Shown here one piece after another: positions 40,211-48,935 of a stretch of DNA of 64,000 nt. The position numbers and the translations under genes were made by a program. This DNA comes from Antarctobacter heliothermus. GTDB lineage: Bacteria; Pseudomonadota; Alphaproteobacteria; Rhodobacterales; Rhodobacteraceae. The DNA lies in the NCBI RefSeq assembly GCF_900188425.1, contig NZ_FZON01000020.1:1-64000 (forward strand), written 5' to 3'. Below the pieces are notes generated by a model. That model was not told where the DNA came from and made no database searches. It was given only the letters and a program-made list of their open reading frames with translations. The number at the start of each line of letters is the position of its first letter. Within the stretch, counting starts at the first letter, position 1.

Positions 40211-40240
40211 CACGTTGATTTTAGACATAAAAATCAAGTG
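40211..40240. promoter_or_regulatory. AT-rich palindrome upstream of the rplM promoter
   Basis: TTGATTTT (40215-40222) and AAAATCAA (40230-40237) form a perfect 8-bp inverted repeat, extended by CAC/GTG with one unpaired base. It ends 8 bp before the -35 box and is striking in a GC-rich genome. Either an operator or an UP-element-like sequence. Confidence 0.5.
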
Positions 40241-40248
40241 TTGTGCGC

Positions 40249-40276
40249 TTGACTGGAAAAATCGCCTGCGTATAAC
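40249..40276 (+). promoter_or_regulatory. Promoter of rplM-rpsI
   Basis: TTGACT (40249-40254), 16-bp spacer, TATAAC (40271-40276), the best sigma70 match in the window. The leader is about 60 nt. Confidence 0.75.
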
Positions 40277-40343
40277 AGCGCAATCGGATTTCGGGCCGGG
40301 GCGGATGCCTTGGCCCTTCTCAATCGAACGGACAAGAATCGTC

Positions 40344-40808
40344 ATGAAAACCTACTCTGCGACTCCGGCAGACATCGACAAGAAATGGATCGTGATCGAC
40401 GCCGAAGGCATCGTTCTGGGTCGTCTCGCATCGATCGTCGCCATGCGCCTGCGCGGCAAGCACAAGCCGTCTTTCACGCCTCACATGGACATGGGTGACA
40501 ATGTCATCATCGTGAACGCGGACAAGATCCAGCTGACCGGCAAGAAGCGCGAAGAAAACTTCTACTGGCACACCGGACACCCCGGCGGGATCAAATCGCG
40601 CACCAAGGCACAGATCCTTGAGGGGGCCCACCCTGAGCGCGTGGTCTATCAGGCCGTCAAGCGCATGCTGCCGGGCAACCGCCTGTCGCGCCAGGTGCTG
40701 ACCAACCTGCGCATCTACGCCAGCGCCGAGCATCCGCACGATGCCCAGAACCCCGAAGTTCTGGACGTGAAATCAAAGAACTCCAAGAACACCCGGGTAT
40801 CGAAATAA
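40344..40808 (+). CDS. rplM: 50S ribosomal protein L13
   Basis: 154 residues. [40 protein letters not shown] and [14 protein letters not shown] are universal L13 features, as is [18 protein letters not shown]. First gene of the L13-S9 operon, with one base shared between its stop and the rpsI start (TAATG). Confidence 0.98.
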   Translation: MKTYSATPADIDKKWIVIDAEGIVLGRLASIVAMRLRGKHKPSFTPHMDMGDNVIIVNADKIQLTGKKREENFYWHTGHPGGIKSRTKAQILEGAHPERVVYQAVKRMLPGNRLSRQVLTNLRIYASAEHPHDAQNPEVLDVKSKNSKNTRVSK

Positions 40809-41296
40809 TGGCTGATCAGATCAACTCTCTCGAAGAGCTGGGCGCCGCAGCAGGCGTCGATGCCGCGGTTGTCCTCGAAGAGGCCCCGCGTGAGCCGGTT
40901 CGTGACGAACTGGGCCGGTCCTATGCCACTGGCAAGCGGAAGGACGCGGTTGCCCGCGTCTGGATCAAGCCGGGCTCCGGCAAGGTTGTGGTGAACGGCA
41001 AGGAAATGGACAAGTATTTTGCGCGTCCGGTTCTGCAGCTGATCCTGCGCCAGCCGATGCAGGTGGCCGGTGTCGAAGGTGAATTCGACGTCATGGCAAC
41101 CGTCAAGGGTGGTGGCCTGACCGGTCAGGCCGGTGCGGTCAAGCATGGTATTTCCAAGGCCCTGCAGCTGTACAACCCCAGCCTGCGCGGGGCGCTGAAA
41201 GCGGCAGGCTTCCTGACCCGCGACAGCCGTGTTGTGGAACGCAAGAAGTTCGGTAAGCGCAAGGCGCGTCGGTCTTTCCAGTTCTCGAAGCGCTAA
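40808..41296 (+). CDS. rpsI: 30S ribosomal protein S9
   Basis: 162 residues. The core [20 protein letters not shown] and [19 protein letters not shown] precede the C-terminal [17 protein letters not shown], whose final Lys-Arg contacts P-site tRNA. An alphaproteobacterial N-terminal extension of about 35 residues ([20 protein letters not shown]) precedes the core. A terminator follows. Confidence 0.98.
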   Translation: MADQINSLEELGAAAGVDAAVVLEEAPREPVRDELGRSYATGKRKDAVARVWIKPGSGKVVVNGKEMDKYFARPVLQLILRQPMQVAGVEGEFDVMATVKGGGLTGQAGAVKHGISKALQLYNPSLRGALKAAGFLTRDSRVVERKKFGKRKARRSFQFSKR

Positions 41297-41324
41297 ACCG
41301 TTTCGTTTCGGACAATCCAATTGC

Positions 41325-41352
41325 AGGGGCCCTTTGGGGCCCCTTCTTTTTT
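41325..41352 (+). terminator. Terminator of rplM-rpsI
   Basis: AGGGGCC (41325-41331) pairs with GGCCCCT (41338-41344), followed by TCTTTTTT. Confidence 0.85.
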
Positions 41353-41359
41353 GTTTTGT

Positions 41360-41424
41360 GGGGGGCGCTGCCCCCGCTTGCCTGCGGCAAGCCCCCCGGG
41401 ATATTTGAAGACAGAAGAAACTGG
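41360..41424 (+). repeat. Dispersed intergenic hairpin repeat, copy C
   Basis: GGGGGGCGCTGCCCCC hairpin, a second hairpin GCTTGCCTGCGGCAAGC, then CCCCGGGATATTTGAAG and ACAGAAGAAAC. It lies between the rpsI terminator and the glycosyltransferase start. Confidence 0.78.
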
Positions 41425-41431
41425 GGGCGTG

Positions 41432-42469
41432 ATGGATACCGTCGGGATTGAGGATGCGGGGCGGTTGGCGCGTGTGGTGTCGGGGGACGTGGACTCGGGC
41501 CGGCTGACGCTGTTTTCCACCATGAAGAATGAAATGGGGTTCTTGCCGGCCTGGTTGGCGCATCACCGCGCGATCGGGTTTGAGCAGTTCCTGATTTGGG
41601 ACGATTCTTCGGACGATGGATCGTTCGAATATCTTTCGGCGCAGGCGGATGTGGTGGTCATGCACTCTGATTTGAGTTTCGGCGCGCTGCTGCGGTATCG
41701 CGATCCTGACGGGGTCGAGCGGGAGGAGCGGGCCGGAACCTATTTCAAGATCGCGCTGCCGCATCTGTTTTTTGACGGCGTGTTTGTCGGCTATGTGGAT
41801 GCGGATGAGTTCCTGATCCTGCCGCCGGGGGTGGTGTCGATTGGTGAGGTGGTGGCACGGCTGGCGGATGAGGGTGCGCCCTCTGCCGTGGCCTCGGTCG
41901 TGGAGTTTTTTCCGGCCTCGGCATCGGGATTGGAGGGGGCCTTGCCGCAGGGTTTTGCGGATTTGATGGCGGCCTATCCCTATTTCCAGTGTGAGAGACT
42001 GGTGGATTTGCAGGTTGGCGCGCAGCCAGCCCTGATGGGAAAGTCAAAAACTGCACGCCTTTTCAATGCGTTTGACGTCAAACCTAAAGTCATTCGGCGC
42101 GGCTGGCAGCGGGTCTGGATGTCCTCGAAGGACAAAAAGGCGCAAGAGTTTCAGAAATCGCCGCGGCACAAGACGCCCTTGGTGCGCCGCGATGCGCAAA
42201 GTCGGTTAACGGGATCGCACTATGGCAATCTGCCGCCGTCCTCCGAGGTCTTGCTGACTGTGGCGCATTTTGTCTTTACCGCGCAGTTTGCGGACAAAAT
42301 CGCGCGGGCGACGGAATGGGGGGCCCATGCCAATGCCGCCGCGAAGTACCGCTATTACGCCGAGTTGCTTGACAAGATGCGTGGCGTGGAACACGGGTTT
42401 CTGGATGAAAATTCCGTGGCTTATGAGGGCGCGCAGCAGTTGATCGACTGCGGGCTCATGCGCTGGTAG
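41432..42469 (+). CDS. Glycosyltransferase family 2 protein (Glyco_tranf_2_4 type)
   Basis: 345 residues. TLFSTMKNEMGFLPAWLAHHRAIGF begins the nucleotide-sugar domain, and FVGYVDADEFLILPPG carries the DxD metal motif (DAD). VKPKVIRR and SHYGNL in the C-terminal half are typical. It would transfer a sugar to an unknown acceptor. A sulfotransferase gene converges with it at 9 bp, so both may decorate a surface glycan, though no other glycan genes are adjacent. The start could be later (Met at 41521). Confidence 0.82.
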   Translation: MDTVGIEDAGRLARVVSGDVDSGRLTLFSTMKNEMGFLPAWLAHHRAIGFEQFLIWDDSSDDGSFEYLSAQADVVVMHSDLSFGALLRYRDPDGVEREERAGTYFKIALPHLFFDGVFVGYVDADEFLILPPGVVSIGEVVARLADEGAPSAVASVVEFFPASASGLEGALPQGFADLMAAYPYFQCERLVDLQVGAQPALMGKSKTARLFNAFDVKPKVIRRGWQRVWMSSKDKKAQEFQKSPRHKTPLVRRDAQSRLTGSHYGNLPPSSEVLLTVAHFVFTAQFADKIARATEWGAHANAAAKYRYYAELLDKMRGVEHGFLDENSVAYEGAQQLIDCGLMRW

Positions 42470-42478
42470 GCGCAGGTC

Positions 42479-43339
42479 TCAGGTCGTGCGAGGGAGCGCG
42501 AAACGCGCCGAGGGCCAGGTCTCGGCAATTTGGGGCAGGCGACGGGCCACGGCTCTATAGACGGGCGCGTAATGGCGCGCGATGTCCGCCTCTAGGGTTT
42601 CGGAGACGCCAGCGCCCTTGGCGCGGCTGTTGACCGACCGCATGCCCGCCTGCGGATCTATCGGTACGCCGGCAAAGCGGGCCAGGTCGGCGATGCCATT
42701 GGCGGTGAACAGGGTCTCGAACGTGGTCACAAAGCAGTCTTCGGGGGCAAAGACCGCTTCGATGGCATCTAGAGTCAGATCGTAGCGTGACCGCGCCTCG
42801 GCCTCTGGGGTGGCGAAGAAATCGGTCAGCGGAGCGTCGTTTTCGGCGCTTTGCGGGTGGCGCCCCTTTTCCATTTCCATGCGCAGGTGAGAACGCAGGC
42901 GGTCCACCGGATCCCTCATCGAGAACAAGACCTTGACGGTGATGTTCCGCGCCGCGAACCCGTCGCGGATTTGGCCCAGGATCTGGGAGGGCAAAGCCGA
43001 ATAGGACGGGGTGATGTCGCCGGTGCGGGTCACGCCGGGTTGTTTCAGAAGGTCTGCAAAATACTCGAAATAGGCGTCCTCGGAGTGTTGCAGCCGCCAA
43101 CGGAGGTGGGCGGCGGGTTCGGGCGCGCCGAGCGCCACCTTGGTCCGGGCGCGCAGTTTGCCCAGCAAGGAGGGTTCGGCGGCGCGGTAACGCGCAAAGA
43201 CGCCGCCAAGCCGGTGTTCCCAGGTCTGATATTCGCCCAGCCGCCCGAAATCGGACCCCGGTTGGCGCGCCAGATAGGCCTGTATCCAGGACGATCCGCA
43301 TTTCTGTCCGCCCAGGCCCAGAAAGAAGGTCTTGGTCAT
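42479..43339 (-). CDS. Sulfotransferase family protein
   Basis: 286 residues. The 5'-PAPS phosphate-binding loop is FFLGLGGQKCGSSWIQAYL. FSMRDPVDRLRSHLRMEMEKG is the 3'-phosphate-binding region with conserved Arg and Ser. TGDITPSYSALP is also conserved. It is predicted to sulfate a carbohydrate or lipid. It converges with a glycosyltransferase gene. Confidence 0.82.
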   Translation of the reverse strand: MTKTFFLGLGGQKCGSSWIQAYLARQPGSDFGRLGEYQTWEHRLGGVFARYRAAEPSLLGKLRARTKVALGAPEPAAHLRWRLQHSEDAYFEYFADLLKQPGVTRTGDITPSYSALPSQILGQIRDGFAARNITVKVLFSMRDPVDRLRSHLRMEMEKGRHPQSAENDAPLTDFFATPEAEARSRYDLTLDAIEAVFAPEDCFVTTFETLFTANGIADLARFAGVPIDPQAGMRSVNSRAKGAGVSETLEADIARHYAPVYRAVARRLPQIAETWPSARFALPRTT

Positions 43340-43398
43340 TGTCGCTCCATCGTCTTTGTCAGATGGGTTCTAGCCCATCGGGACGCGCCGGTCGCGGC

Positions 43399-44019
43399 TC
43401 ATTTGTCCGCAGGCAGCAGGCCCAGTCCGCGCAGGTAGACGCCGATCCCGGTTTCCAGCAGATCCTCTGGCGGGAAGGGCGCCTGGCTGCCCGGAGAGTT
43501 GCGGGCGAACAGTTCGACCACGCCATGCGACAAGGCCCAGATATGGGCGGAAAACATCGCGGGCGGGGGCCGTTTCTCCGGCGGGATATGCTGTGAGAGC
43601 CGTTCGGCGGCCTTTTCCAGCACACCGCGCGCCCGCGCGGACACGGCGGCCAATTCAGAGGAATGGTTCACCGAGATACCGGATTCGAACATCGCGATGT
43701 AATGGCCCGGATACTTGCGCGCAAAGGCCAGATAGGCGCGGCCGGTTGCCTCGAACGCGGCCAGATCGGACGGCTGGCCCTTTTCATAGGCGTATTCCAT
43801 GACATCGGCGAAGATCTCATAGCCTTGCAGCGCGGCCTCGGCGATCAGATCCTCACGGCCGGAAAAATGCCGGTAGACGGCGGCGGGGGTCACGCCCGCC
43901 TGTTTGGCCGCCTCCGACAGGGTAAAGCCGGTCGGGCCTTTTTCCTCGATCAGCTTCAGCGCGGCCTCGACCAGGGCTTGGCGCAGATTGCCGTGATGAT
44001 AACCGCGTTTCTTGATCAT
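43399..44019 (-). CDS. TetR-family transcriptional regulator
   Basis: 206 residues from ATG 44019. The HTH is RQALVEAALKLIEEKGPTGFTLSEAAKQAGVTPAAVYRHFSGREDL. The ligand-binding domain follows, with a TetR_C_33-like region (AYLAFARKYPGHYIAMFES). It lies 19 bp downstream of ppk2 on the same strand, so it may be co-transcribed with it. The ligand and regulon are unknown. Confidence 0.87.
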   Translation of the reverse strand: MIKKRGYHHGNLRQALVEAALKLIEEKGPTGFTLSEAAKQAGVTPAAVYRHFSGREDLIAEAALQGYEIFADVMEYAYEKGQPSDLAAFEATGRAYLAFARKYPGHYIAMFESGISVNHSSELAAVSARARGVLEKAAERLSQHIPPEKRPPPAMFSAHIWALSHGVVELFARNSPGSQAPFPPEDLLETGIGVYLRGLGLLPADK

Positions 44020-44038
44020 CTGCGCACGCGGGCGGCCC

Positions 44039-44908
44039 TCAGGCTGCCCAGATCTCCGGTCCGCCCAGGATTTTGGCGTCCACGGTGCCAATGGCCTTGG
44101 GATCTTTGCGGGCATAGTCGAGATGGGTCAGCATGTGTCGGATGGCGGCAAGGCGCGCGCGTTTCTTGTCGTCGGACCGGATCACCGTCCAGGGCGCAAC
44201 AGCGGTGTGGCTGCGGGCCAGCGTCTCTTGAATGGCGATGGAATAGGAATCCCACAGGGCCAGGCCCTCGACATCGATGTGGCTAAGCTTCCACTGTTTC
44301 AGCGGATCGCTTTCGCGTTTGAGAAACCGCCGCAACTGTTCCGCGCGGCCGACGTTCAGCCAGAACTTGAACAGGTGAATACCCTCGTTCACCAACATCT
44401 TTTCAAAGTCAGGCACCTGGTTGAAGAAATGTTCGCGGTGCGCATTGTCGCAAAACCCAAAAACATGTTCGACGACGCCGCGATTGTACCACGAGCGGTC
44501 AAAGAACACGATTTCACCGGCGGCGGGCAGGTGGTCGACATAGCGTTGAAAATACCATTGCGTCGCTTCGCGGTCATTCGGTTTGCCCAGTGCCACCACC
44601 CGCGCGCCGCGCGGGTTGAGGTTCATCCGGAATCGTTTGATCGTGCCGCCTTTGCCGGCGGCATCGCGGCCTTCGAACACCAGTGCGACCCGTTCGCCGG
44701 ATTCCTTGGCCCAGGCCTGCATCTTGACCAGCTCAATTTGCAGACGCTCCATTTCCTTTTCGTAGGTCTTTCTCTTCATGCCTTCGGAATAGGGATAGCC
44801 GGTGTCGATAATGTCGTCCTTGTCAGCGCGAGTGATCGCCTCACGCACCGCTTTGGGCGCGTCGTTCTGATAGAAATTGGAAATCGCGCCGTCGAAAGGG
44901 AGCGTCAT
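44039..44908 (-). CDS. ppk2: Polyphosphate kinase 2 (PPK2 class)
   Basis: 289 residues. Walker A is [17 protein letters not shown], Walker B is [20 protein letters not shown], and the lid is [29 protein letters not shown]. It phosphorylates nucleoside di- or monophosphates from polyphosphate. The class I (NDP-specific) or class III assignment is not certain. It heads a likely two-gene unit with a TetR regulator. Confidence 0.92.
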   Translation of the reverse strand: MTLPFDGAISNFYQNDAPKAVREAITRADKDDIIDTGYPYSEGMKRKTYEKEMERLQIELVKMQAWAKESGERVALVFEGRDAAGKGGTIKRFRMNLNPRGARVVALGKPNDREATQWYFQRYVDHLPAAGEIVFFDRSWYNRGVVEHVFGFCDNAHREHFFNQVPDFEKMLVNEGIHLFKFWLNVGRAEQLRRFLKRESDPLKQWKLSHIDVEGLALWDSYSIAIQETLARSHTAVAPWTVIRSDDKKRARLAAIRHMLTHLDYARKDPKAIGTVDAKILGGPEIWAA

Positions 44909-44985
44909 GCGGGCCTCCGTCCGTCTAAGTGACCGGCATTATGGAATGTTAAGCGGATTAACGCAAACGCTTCGGGATCGGTCGT

Positions 44986-45945
44986 TCAGCGCAACCCGGC
45001 GCGGGTGGCGGCGCGGTGAATGGCCTCTATCACCGCGCCGGGGCGGGCGTGCTGTGGCATGTGGCCGACGTCCTCCAGCGCGGTCAGGCGGGCATCTGGC
45101 AGCAGTTGTGCGGCAGCCACGGCGTGAATGTCGTAGCCCACGGTCGTGTCGGCCGTGCCGTGCAACAATTCGACCGGCAGGCTCAGGGTCGCATAGCGCG
45201 CGGACATCTCTGTCAGGGCAGGGCGCAGGTGATGGACCTGCCGCCCGTTGGCGCGGATCACATGCCGTTGCAGGCTGAGACCGGGGCCGACGTGGGTCAG
45301 ATAGCCGTCGGGCATGGATTGCGGGGCAAAGATGCCCTCGACCGCGTCGCGGGTGCGCATCGGATCGACAAGGGCGGTGACGAACGGTGCGGCCAGCGCG
45401 CCACCCACCGCATTGCCCAGCAGCCGATACTGGAAATCCAGCTTGCCGGGCCAGGGCATGATTGCGCCGCCCAGCGTGACGATGGCTGCCGCGTCCTGGT
45501 CCAGTCCCCAGGCCATCGCCACCGCGCCGCCAAAGGAATGACCGACGACAATCGGGGTGCGGACGTCCAGTTGCGCCGCCGCCGAAGCCAGCAAGGCGGC
45601 CTGATCCTGCGGCGTTTCCGCATCGGTGTTGAACGCGCCGCGATGCTCTGCGCGCCGCCCGCTATGGCCCAGTCCGGGCCAGTCAAACACCGTCACGCGG
45701 TAGTTCTGCGCCAGCTTGTCCACCAGGTCGAATGTGAAATCGCGCAGGTTGCCGCTGGCCCCGTGCAACAGCACCACATCCGGGCCGCTGCCGGTCTGGA
45801 TATAGTGGATGGGCGCGCCGTCCACCGTCACAAAGGCCCCCACGGCGGGCCAGCGGTCCAGCGCCGCAGCCTCGCGCGTGCCTGCGCGCCAATGCACCAG
45901 AGCGCCGCCGCCCAGCAGCGACGCGATAAGAAGCGTTCCGATCAT
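44986..45945 (-). CDS. Membrane-anchored alpha/beta hydrolase
   Basis: 319 residues from ATG 45945; a longer frame to 46011 overlaps the metA end. An N-terminal anchor (MIGTLLIASLLGGGALVHW) precedes the hydrolase core: VVLLHGASGNLRDF (oxyanion HG), nucleophile Ser in VVGHSFGGAVAMAW and catalytic His in LEDVGHMPQHARPGAV. LLHGTADTTVGYD holds the likely acid. The substrate is unknown. It starts 35 bp after metA on the same strand. Confidence 0.83.
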   Translation of the reverse strand: MIGTLLIASLLGGGALVHWRAGTREAAALDRWPAVGAFVTVDGAPIHYIQTGSGPDVVLLHGASGNLRDFTFDLVDKLAQNYRVTVFDWPGLGHSGRRAEHRGAFNTDAETPQDQAALLASAAAQLDVRTPIVVGHSFGGAVAMAWGLDQDAAAIVTLGGAIMPWPGKLDFQYRLLGNAVGGALAAPFVTALVDPMRTRDAVEGIFAPQSMPDGYLTHVGPGLSLQRHVIRANGRQVHHLRPALTEMSARYATLSLPVELLHGTADTTVGYDIHAVAAAQLLPDARLTALEDVGHMPQHARPGAVIEAIHRAATRAGLR

Positions 45946-45979
45946 GCGCAGCACCGTGTTTGCCCCGTCCGTCTGCCCT

Positions 45980-46906
45980 TCAGCGGGCCGTCCCGATGGA
46001 GGATAGCTCAAAAGGGGTCGACTGGTAGATCTCGTTGATCCAATTGCCGTAAAGCAGGTGCGCGTGGCTGCGCCAGCGGTTCTGCGGCGGCAGGGCCGGG
46101 TTGTCGTCCGGATAGTAGTTGGCCGGCACGTTGATCTTTGTGCCGCTCTCTATGTCGCGGTCATATTCTTCCTTGAGCGTGCCGCTGTCGTATTCCAGGT
46201 GGTTGAAGATATAGAGCGCGCGGTGGCACGGGTCCTGGATCAGGCAGGGGCCGGTGTCGGTGGAATCGATCAGGATCGGCAGACCGGCGGCAATCACCTC
46301 ATCGCGGTGGATTTCGGTCCAGCGTGACACCGGGATCACCATGTCATCGGAGAAACCGCGCAGATAGGGTGAGGCAGGCGCAAGGTTCTGGTGCCGCACC
46401 GCGCCAAAGGCCTTGGCCTTTAGCAGGTGTTTCCGGACGCCGTGGAAATGGTTGATCATCGCCATCCCGCCCCAGCAGACGCCAAAGGTGGAATGCACAT
46501 GGGTCTGTGTCCAGTCAAAGACCTGGGTCAGTTCATCCCAATAGGTGACGTCCTCGAACGGCAGATGCTCGATGGGCGCGCCGGTGATGATCAGCCCGTC
46601 AAATTTCTCACCGCTCTCGACCACGTCCGAAAACGGGCGGTAAAAGTTTTCCATGTGTTCGGCGGCGGTGTTCTTGGCCTGATGCTCGCTCATCCGGATC
46701 AGTGACAGTTCGATCTGTAGCGGCGTCGCCCCGATCAACCGGCAGAACTGGTTTTCTGTCTGGATCTTCTTGGGCATCAGGTTCAGCAACGCGATGCGCA
46801 GCGGGCGGATATCCTGACGGGCGGCGTGCTCTTCGGCCATGACCATGACACCCTCACGCGTGAGCACGTCAAAGGCGGGCAGATCGGAGGGCAGCTTGAT
46901 GGGCAT
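45980..46906 (-). CDS. metA: Homoserine O-acyltransferase MetA (predicted acetyltransferase)
   Basis: 308 residues of the class I glutamine-amidotransferase-like fold. The nucleophile is Cys144 in [10 protein letters not shown]. His and Glu lie in [11 protein letters not shown] and the C-terminal region. The specificity position reads [13 protein letters not shown], with Glu (here 113) where E. coli MetA has Gly. In this family Glu at that site favours acetyl-CoA over succinyl-CoA. The product is then O-acetylhomoserine for methionine synthesis. ATG 46906 is used. No SAM riboswitch was recognised in the 80 bp upstream. Confidence 0.92.
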   Translation of the reverse strand: MPIKLPSDLPAFDVLTREGVMVMAEEHAARQDIRPLRIALLNLMPKKIQTENQFCRLIGATPLQIELSLIRMSEHQAKNTAAEHMENFYRPFSDVVESGEKFDGLIITGAPIEHLPFEDVTYWDELTQVFDWTQTHVHSTFGVCWGGMAMINHFHGVRKHLLKAKAFGAVRHQNLAPASPYLRGFSDDMVIPVSRWTEIHRDEVIAAGLPILIDSTDTGPCLIQDPCHRALYIFNHLEYDSGTLKEEYDRDIESGTKINVPANYYPDDNPALPPQNRWRSHAHLLYGNWINEIYQSTPFELSSIGTAR

Positions 46907-46986
46907 GTCAGGGGTCCTGTTGCGAAGAGGCATTCAGATAGGGGATCGGTGGCGCGGGGGCAAGGTGCGCCGGGGCATCATGCGGT

Positions 46987-47844
46987 TCAGCCCGGCAACG
47001 CGCCCGCGATCAGGTCGGTGAAATCCGCCTCGCTTTGCACGCGGGCCATGTCCTCTGCCTCGACCGTGACACCCCATTTCTGCGCCATGCCTTCGTACAG
47101 CGGCTGGCGGTGGGCCAAGGCGCGGGCATAGGTCCAGCGGATAAAGGCGTCCGGGTTGACCTTGTCCTCGGTCAATCCGGTCTCGGCCAGGTATTCAGCC
47201 CATCCGGCGGCCAGAAAGTCCGGGCGATAGGCCATCGGTTTCGGCGCCTTGTCAAACCGGCGGATCAGTTCGTCGGTGTGCGCCTCGGTGCCGCGCACCC
47301 AGACCATCAGCGCCTGCTGGCTGAGCGCGGTCAGGATCTCGTCCTGCGGGTCGTCGGGGTCGACCCATTCACAGATGCTGCCGCCGGTGTCGCAGATGAA
47401 ATGCGGATAGCCGTACAGGTCTTCGGCCCGCGAGACAAAGTATTCGGTATCCAGCAGCGCCTGCCGTTCCGCGCGCTCGAACTGGGCCTGACGACGGCGA
47501 TATTCGTCCATCGGCAGACCGCCCTTGTCCGGGTCGCCCGGTTTGCCCAGGTAGGTCGAGACCGGAGTCAGGTTGTGGAACGAGATGTTGGACCCAATGT
47601 AGATCGAATCCGTCATCAGCAGATCGCGCAGGAACGGCACCTGCATCGCGTGCCGCTTGGCATTGTCGACGATGTATTCGCCCATGTAGCGGGTGCCGAT
47701 GCGGTAATCGATCGAATAGTGAAACCAGCCGCCCGCACCGCGCAGCAGGTTGGACACATGGGTCTTGCCCAGGCCCGACATGGCAAACAGGACCACGCGC
47801 TTTTGCGGCGCATCGCGCCAGGCGCGGGCATTGGGATACAGCAT
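46987..47844 (-). CDS. P-loop NTPase of unknown function
   Basis: 285 residues. An atypical Walker A (LFAMSGLGKTHVSNLL, about 19-34) is followed by WFHYSIDYRIGTRYMGEYIVDNAK and later FICDTGGSICEWVDPDDPQDE, perhaps the Walker B/acid. It resembles small-molecule or nucleotide kinases in layout. The gene is conserved in Rhodobacteraceae near metA as far as I recall. It lies 80 bp upstream of metA on the same strand. Confidence 0.7.
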   Translation of the reverse strand: MLYPNARAWRDAPQKRVVLFAMSGLGKTHVSNLLRGAGGWFHYSIDYRIGTRYMGEYIVDNAKRHAMQVPFLRDLLMTDSIYIGSNISFHNLTPVSTYLGKPGDPDKGGLPMDEYRRRQAQFERAERQALLDTEYFVSRAEDLYGYPHFICDTGGSICEWVDPDDPQDEILTALSQQALMVWVRGTEAHTDELIRRFDKAPKPMAYRPDFLAAGWAEYLAETGLTEDKVNPDAFIRWTYARALAHRQPLYEGMAQKWGVTVEAEDMARVQSEADFTDLIAGALPG

Positions 47845-47901
47845 CGCAGGTCTTTCGCTGACAGAGGTTTCAGCACGGAGTAATCGCCGCGACGGGTGCC
47901 G

Positions 47902-48807
47902 TCAAACCCTGACCTTGCGCGTGTACAGCCGACCGTCCAGCACGCTGAGGCCCAGTGCCAGCAGCGCCAGTCCCGCATAGGCTCCGGCGTGCAGGTCTTC
48001 GCCCCGCACCGCCGCGCCCAGAAAGATCGCTGTGGGCGGGATCAGCAGCGTGACCAGCAACAGGTTGCCGGATCCCGCCATCGCCAGCACGCGGTAATAC
48101 AGCAGATAGGCCAGCGCCGTGGCGACCAGCGCATAGTAGAGAATGCCCGCCCATGTGGCCGGGGCAAGCGCCAGCGACGGCACGCCCTCGGCCATCAGCG
48201 TCAGCGGCAGCATGATCGCGGTGGAACAGGTCAGCATCCCGGCGGCCGCCGCCAATGGGGCCAGACCACCCAGCCGGACCCGCGCCCAGGCGCCCGCACA
48301 GGCATATGAGAATGTGCCCGCGATAACAGCCAGTTGCGCGGTAGAGGTCAGGTCCAGAGTGAGCAGGGCGGACGGACCAATTGCCGTCACAACCCCGGCA
48401 AAGCCCAGCCCCACACCCAGCGCCTTGCGCGCGCTCAGGCGCTCATCCGCAAAGACCATCGCCGCCACCACAACCCCGAAGATCGCCGTTGTTGCATTCA
48501 GGATAGAGGTCAGGCCCGTGGGGATATGCAACTGCCCCCAGGCCATCAGCGAAAACGGGATGGCGTTGTTCAGCAGTCCCATCCCGAACAACCCGATCCA
48601 GACCCGCCGCCCCTTGGGCAAGGGAATGCCGCGCAGCAGGATCACCGGCCAGAGGACGGCGGCGGCAATGCCGGTGCGGAACAGGACAGAGGTCAGCGGG
48701 CCGATCTCATCCAGAGCGGTGCGGATCGCCAGAAACGACCCGCCCCAGATCAGGCTGAGCAGGATCAGCTCGATCCAGGCGCGGGGGGAAAGGGATGTCT
48801 GTGTCAT
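47902..48807 (-). CDS. EamA/DMT-family exporter
   Basis: 301 residues with ten predicted helices in two EamA repeats. LILLSLIWGGSFLAIRTAL opens the first, VLFRTGIAAAVLWPVILL follows, and MLTCSTAIMLPLTLMAEG to LLIPPTAIFLGAAVRGEDLH spans the second. Drug/metabolite exporters of this family move amino acids or related solutes; the substrate cannot be assigned. Confidence 0.85.
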   Translation of the reverse strand: MTQTSLSPRAWIELILLSLIWGGSFLAIRTALDEIGPLTSVLFRTGIAAAVLWPVILLRGIPLPKGRRVWIGLFGMGLLNNAIPFSLMAWGQLHIPTGLTSILNATTAIFGVVVAAMVFADERLSARKALGVGLGFAGVVTAIGPSALLTLDLTSTAQLAVIAGTFSYACAGAWARVRLGGLAPLAAAAGMLTCSTAIMLPLTLMAEGVPSLALAPATWAGILYYALVATALAYLLYYRVLAMAGSGNLLLVTLLIPPTAIFLGAAVRGEDLHAGAYAGLALLALGLSVLDGRLYTRKVRV

Positions 48808-48874
48808 GAAAAACGGGTAGCCGGTGCGGGCATGTCTGGCGATCCGGATAATGCTGTTTCAATGCGCCGACAGA

Positions 48875-48904
48875 GAAACGCCCGGAACCTTGCGGTCCCG
48901 GGCG
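48875..48904 (-). terminator. Terminator of the FadL gene
   Basis: On the minus strand an 11-bp stem CGCCCGGGACC/GGTTCCGGGCG with a four-base loop (one G-U pair) is followed by TTTCTCTG. It lies 32 bp after the stop codon. Confidence 0.7.
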
Positions 48905-48935
48905 CGGCCCTGTCGAGATGCCCAAAGGCAGCGTA

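Noticed and set aside
46907-46986. SAM riboswitch upstream of metA
   Set aside because: The gap is only 80 bp and I could not fold it into SAM-II or SAM-V form; no conserved core was seen.
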